From Ferrimonas marina (GTDB lineage: Bacteria > Pseudomonadota > Gammaproteobacteria > Enterobacterales > Shewanellaceae): a stretch of 64,000 bases of DNA. Below, piece by piece: positions 61,352 through 64,000 of the stretch. The stretch covers positions 1-64,000 of the forward strand of contig NZ_FQXG01000002.1 in the NCBI RefSeq assembly GCF_900129905.1. The letters run 5' to 3'. A program made the translations under genes and the position numbers. The notes under the pieces were generated by a model, which was given only the letters and a program-made list of their open reading frames with translations, was not told the DNA's origin and did no database searches. Position 1 is the stretch's first letter. The number at the start of each line of letters is the position of its first letter.

Positions 61352-62125
61352 ATGCACACTCCCCTCCTGCACTGTCGTACCCTGTTTCTGTCCGATCTTC
61401 ATCTTGGTAGCAAAGCCTGTCAGGCGGAAAAGGTATTGGCTCTGCTACAACACAGCCAGTGCGAATCCCTCTATCTGATCGGCGACATCGTCGACTTCTG
61501 GGCCCAGAAAAAACAGCGCTTCTGGCCGGCCTCCCATCACCAGGTGATCCGGCAACTGGCCAAGATGGCCGCCAACGGGGTCAGCATCACCTACCTGCCC
61601 GGTAACCATGACGGCGTGCTGCGGGAGTTTTGCCACGGCGAGTTGCTGGGGATAAGGATGCGCCGACGCCACATCCACCGTACCGCCAACGGCAAACGCT
61701 ATCTGCTGACCCACGGCGACGAGTTTGACCATGCGGTGTTACTGAGCCGCTTCCAGGCGGTGCTGGGGGATCATGGCTACGAATGGCTGTTGTGGCTTAA
61801 CCGGGTCTACAACCGGGTGCGCAGCTGGCAGGGCAAGGGCTACTACTCACTGGCAACCCAGGTAAAAAGCCGCATCAAGGGCGCCAATGAGGCGGTGAAA
61901 CGCTATCGTCAGGCCGCCCTGGACGAGGCTAAGCGTCAGGGGCTGGATGGCATCATCTGCGGTCACATCCACTGCCCGGAGCAGATGGAACAGGACCAGG
62001 TGGAATACCTCAATACCGGTGACTGGCTGGAGAGCTTCAGCGCCGTCGCCGAGGACCACCAGGGTCGTTTGCAACTGCTGACCCAGGCCCAGTGGCAGCC
62101 GGTACAGCAGGCGAAAGTCGCCTGA
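61352..62125 (+). CDS. LpxH-like metallophosphoesterase
   Basis: 257 residues. The calcineurin-like metal motifs are in order: TLFLSDLHLGSKAC, LIGDIVDFWAQ, LPGNHDGVLREF, THGDEFDH and ICGHIHCPEQ. It belongs to the UDP-2,3-diacylglucosamine hydrolase family. It is the variant with FW and HGDEFD and a long helical insert (VYNRVRSWQGKGYYSLATQV), so it may be a relative of LpxH rather than the lipid A enzyme itself. Confidence 0.85.
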   Translation: MHTPLLHCRTLFLSDLHLGSKACQAEKVLALLQHSQCESLYLIGDIVDFWAQKKQRFWPASHHQVIRQLAKMAANGVSITYLPGNHDGVLREFCHGELLGIRMRRRHIHRTANGKRYLLTHGDEFDHAVLLSRFQAVLGDHGYEWLLWLNRVYNRVRSWQGKGYYSLATQVKSRIKGANEAVKRYRQAALDEAKRQGLDGIICGHIHCPEQMEQDQVEYLNTGDWLESFSAVAEDHQGRLQLLTQAQWQPVQQAKVA

Positions 62126-62205
62126 TCTTCTTGCCAAAACCGTGATTTCCCACTTTGCTTAAGGGACGAACTCGCCGTCTCGAACGGCATCGTGGGGGAA
62201 CCCTA

Positions 62206-62532
62206 ATGGTACGTCTGCCCGACTTCGATACCCTGGCCAAACTGGCCAAGCAGGACCCACAGCGGCTGGCGAGGCTGCAGCGAGGCTGGGTCCGACGCAG
62301 CATCGCCGAGGCCCGCCCGGAGAATCGGGCGCGTTTGCGCGCGATGCAAAGCAACCTGGAGCTGCGCCTGAGCCGCTGTCACAACCCCTACCACCGGATG
62401 ATCACCGCATCCGCCTTGATGCAGAGCCAGCTGCAGCGTCTGGCTGAGGCATTGAACGGGCCACCAGCGCCGCCGAGCCCCGCCAAGATCATCCCCTGGC
62501 GTCGCCCCGCCCCTGACGACCCGAGCGAGTAA
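62206..62532 (+). CDS. DUF3135 family protein
   Basis: This 108-residue soluble, arginine-rich helical protein has VRLPDFDTLAKLAKQDPQRL at the N-terminus, which matches the DUF3135 family as I know it. Function is unknown. The start at 62206 has GGGGGAA nearby; the frame to 62155 lacks a site. Its 3' end overlaps the convergent antiporter gene by 44 bases. Confidence 0.7.
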   Translation: MVRLPDFDTLAKLAKQDPQRLARLQRGWVRRSIAEARPENRARLRAMQSNLELRLSRCHNPYHRMITASALMQSQLQRLAEALNGPPAPPSPAKIIPWRRPAPDDPSE

Positions 62533-63628
62533 AGGTCCAGCTGAGCAACGGCTGCTGTACCAGGATCTCAAACAGGATCACCCCCACCCCGATCGCCTGG
62601 ATGGTCCACCACCCCTCCAGCTCCACCGGCAACGCCATGATCAATGCCAGGGTGACCGGCCCATGCACCGGCACCCAAGGCCACAGGTACCGTGAGCTGC
62701 GGGACCAGCGCCGCTGCACTGAGACCCAGGGCAGCAATAACAGGCTTCGTAACAGCACCGCAGCCGCGATCCCCCACAACATCGCCAGGTAGCGCTCGCT
62801 GAACATCTCCCAGACGATGGCGAAGCCAAACAGCAGCAACAGGGCGTCGGTCCAGAACGGCCAGGCCGCGTGGGCCGGTGGAGCCCTGTCCTCGTGCCTC
62901 AGCGCCGCCACGGTTAACAACAGCACCAACACCCCGGAGCCGCCCAATACCCCCTCGGTCAAGGCAAAGACCCAGAGACTCCAAAGCACCCAATCCATCT
63001 GCTGCCATTGCGGCTGCACCCGGCGCCAAAGCCAATGCAGACTCCAGGCCACCGCAACGCCCAGCAGGGTCCCCAGCGCCAGCCGCAACCAGGGAAACCA
63101 GCCCCCCTGGGCGCCCTCGGCGAAGCTGAACAGCATCAGCAGCGCCGTCACGCTAAGTGGGTCCATCAGCGCACTCTCCCCCTCCAGCCACTGGCGCAGG
63201 GTACGAAACCCCTCGGGAAACCGGGGCAGCCAACAGACATCGACGACCGCCAGCAACAGGGCACACACCAAAGCGGACTGCCAGGGGAAGCCAGGATGAC
63301 CAATCACCAGGTAGAGCACGGTGGCAAACAACAGGGTAAAACCGACAAGACTCCAGAGCCCCTGGCCGAGCATGCGCACACCATATTGGCGAAACATCGA
63401 GGCCGGCAGGTTGGCCGCCACATTGAGCAGCAACGGTGGCAGCAGGATGTAGAGGATAATGTTACGAACCTGTGTCGCGTTGATGCCGGTCTGCCAGCCA
63501 AATTGCTCCACGGCCACCCCCAACACCACCCCGGTGAGCAACCAGATCAGGGTTCTGACGGTGTGTGCGGCCCGCGCTACAACCCGCTGTAAAGTCAGTA
63601 TCAGCAACAAACCGACGACGATGGCCAA
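62489..63628 (-). CDS. Cation/proton antiporter (CPA1 type)
   Basis: A membrane protein of 379 residues with about twelve helices and the CPA fold. The segment ALLLAVVDVCWLPRFPEGF is near residue 120 and EGESALMDPLSVTALLMLFS, with the ESALMDP motif, is near residue 148. No C-terminal regulatory domain is present. The start appears to be TTG at 63628, preceded by GGAGG at nine bases. The ion specificity cannot be told. Confidence 0.83.
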   Translation of the reverse strand: MAIVVGLLLILTLQRVVARAAHTVRTLIWLLTGVVLGVAVEQFGWQTGINATQVRNIILYILLPPLLLNVAANLPASMFRQYGVRMLGQGLWSLVGFTLLFATVLYLVIGHPGFPWQSALVCALLLAVVDVCWLPRFPEGFRTLRQWLEGESALMDPLSVTALLMLFSFAEGAQGGWFPWLRLALGTLLGVAVAWSLHWLWRRVQPQWQQMDWVLWSLWVFALTEGVLGGSGVLVLLLTVAALRHEDRAPPAHAAWPFWTDALLLLFGFAIVWEMFSERYLAMLWGIAAAVLLRSLLLLPWVSVQRRWSRSSRYLWPWVPVHGPVTLALIMALPVELEGWWTIQAIGVGVILFEILVQQPLLSWTFTRSGRQGRGDARG

Positions 63629-63825
63629 GGCGATTTTCCTCCCACGAGAGAGGGCAAAGGATAGCTATTACCAAAAGATATATCGCAATTGCGATCTTAA
63701 CTAACTGATAACAACTGACATCTTAGCGCCCAATTTCGGCAACATTTTAGCAATATTCAAACCCTATCGTTTCCGCAACCAATAAAGCCGGGCATCGCCC
63801 AAAGTCCGATCGTCGGAGACAAAAA

Positions 63826-64000
63826 ATGAAACTCAATCAGCTATTTCCTTTGAGCGTGATCGCTTCCGCTCTGATGCTTTCTGCCTGTGGTGGCGACATC
63901 AACATCAATGCCGGGGAGAGCAACGTAAACCCGCCTGAGACCTCCACCCCCACCACCCCGCCGCCGACCGAAGAAGAAGAGACCGATTTTGACGCCAAGT
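63826..64000 (+). CDS. Lipoprotein N-terminus, cut by the window edge
   Basis: The reading frame opens with a signal peptide (MKLNQLFPLSVIASALMLSA) and lipobox LSAC (Cys21), followed by GGDININ and a Pro/Thr/Glu-rich linker. It runs off the end at codon 58. The mature domain is not visible, so no function is assigned. CGGAG lies seven bases before the ATG. Confidence 0.75.
   Translation, partial: MKLNQLFPLSVIASALMLSACGGDININAGESNVNPPETSTPTTPPPTEEEETDFDAK

Overview
The window looks like chromosomal DNA from a free-living, probably marine gammaproteobacterium. Supporting signs are an intact tol-pal cluster, a PhoPQ-like two-component pair, YebG under a LexA box, a CrbS/CrbR pair, several large TonB-dependent receptors and a lateral-type flagellar locus. 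The high GC, the Oar-like receptors and the gene mix recall the order Alteromonadales (Ferrimonas/Shewanella relatives). That placement is inferred from gene content only. I saw no insertion sequence, prophage, integrase or CRISPR array, and no gene that is clearly broken.

Layout. At 1-5.4 kb are tRNA-Lys and the leftward ybgC-tolQRAB-pal-cpoB operon. At 5.5-8.2 kb are a lipoprotein prolyl oligopeptidase and an intergenic transcription unit that looks like a small RNA with its own promoter, terminator and a 12-codon reading frame. At 8.2-27.1 kb is one leftward block for a lateral-type flagellum. Reading with transcription it holds three tandem flagellins, a Maf-type flagellin glycosyltransferase, a seven-gene legionaminic-acid pathway (legB, legC, legG, legI, legH, ptmE, legF), then the canonical lafBCDEFSTU order (fliD, fliS, fliT-like, fliK, fliL, sigma-28, motA, motB), and finally a PilZ protein and a small membrane protein. 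Two strong sigma-54 promoters start the maf-leg and the lafB segments.

At 27.5-35.7 kb an acyltransferase lies opposite a rightward cluster that looks like a polyprenyl-phosphate arabinose pathway: a HAD-UbiA fusion, DprE1-like and DprE2-like enzymes, an SMR-type carrier, an NAD-dependent epimerase and a large unassigned membrane protein. At 35.7-46.6 kb are adenosine deaminase, an ABC exporter, two tandem Oar-like TonB receptors and a secreted endonuclease/exonuclease/phosphatase-fold lipoprotein.

The 46.6-57.8 kb stretch reads as a polyhydroxybutyrate/3-hydroxybutyrate and acetate-related neighbourhood: 3-hydroxybutyrate dehydrogenase, a TonB receptor, the CrbR/CrbS regulators, an MFS carrier, an HSL-type esterase, a secreted PHB-depolymerase-family esterase, PhaR and a phasin. 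A shared imperfect palindrome sits in both divergent promoter regions of this stretch, and two near-perfect PhaR-type palindromes flank the phasin promoter. At 58-64 kb are yebG, phoP/phoQ, a DUF2057 protein whose ribosome binding site is buried in a 13-bp inverted repeat, an LpxH-like phosphoesterase, a DUF3135 protein, a cation/proton antiporter, and the start of a lipoprotein cut by the window edge.
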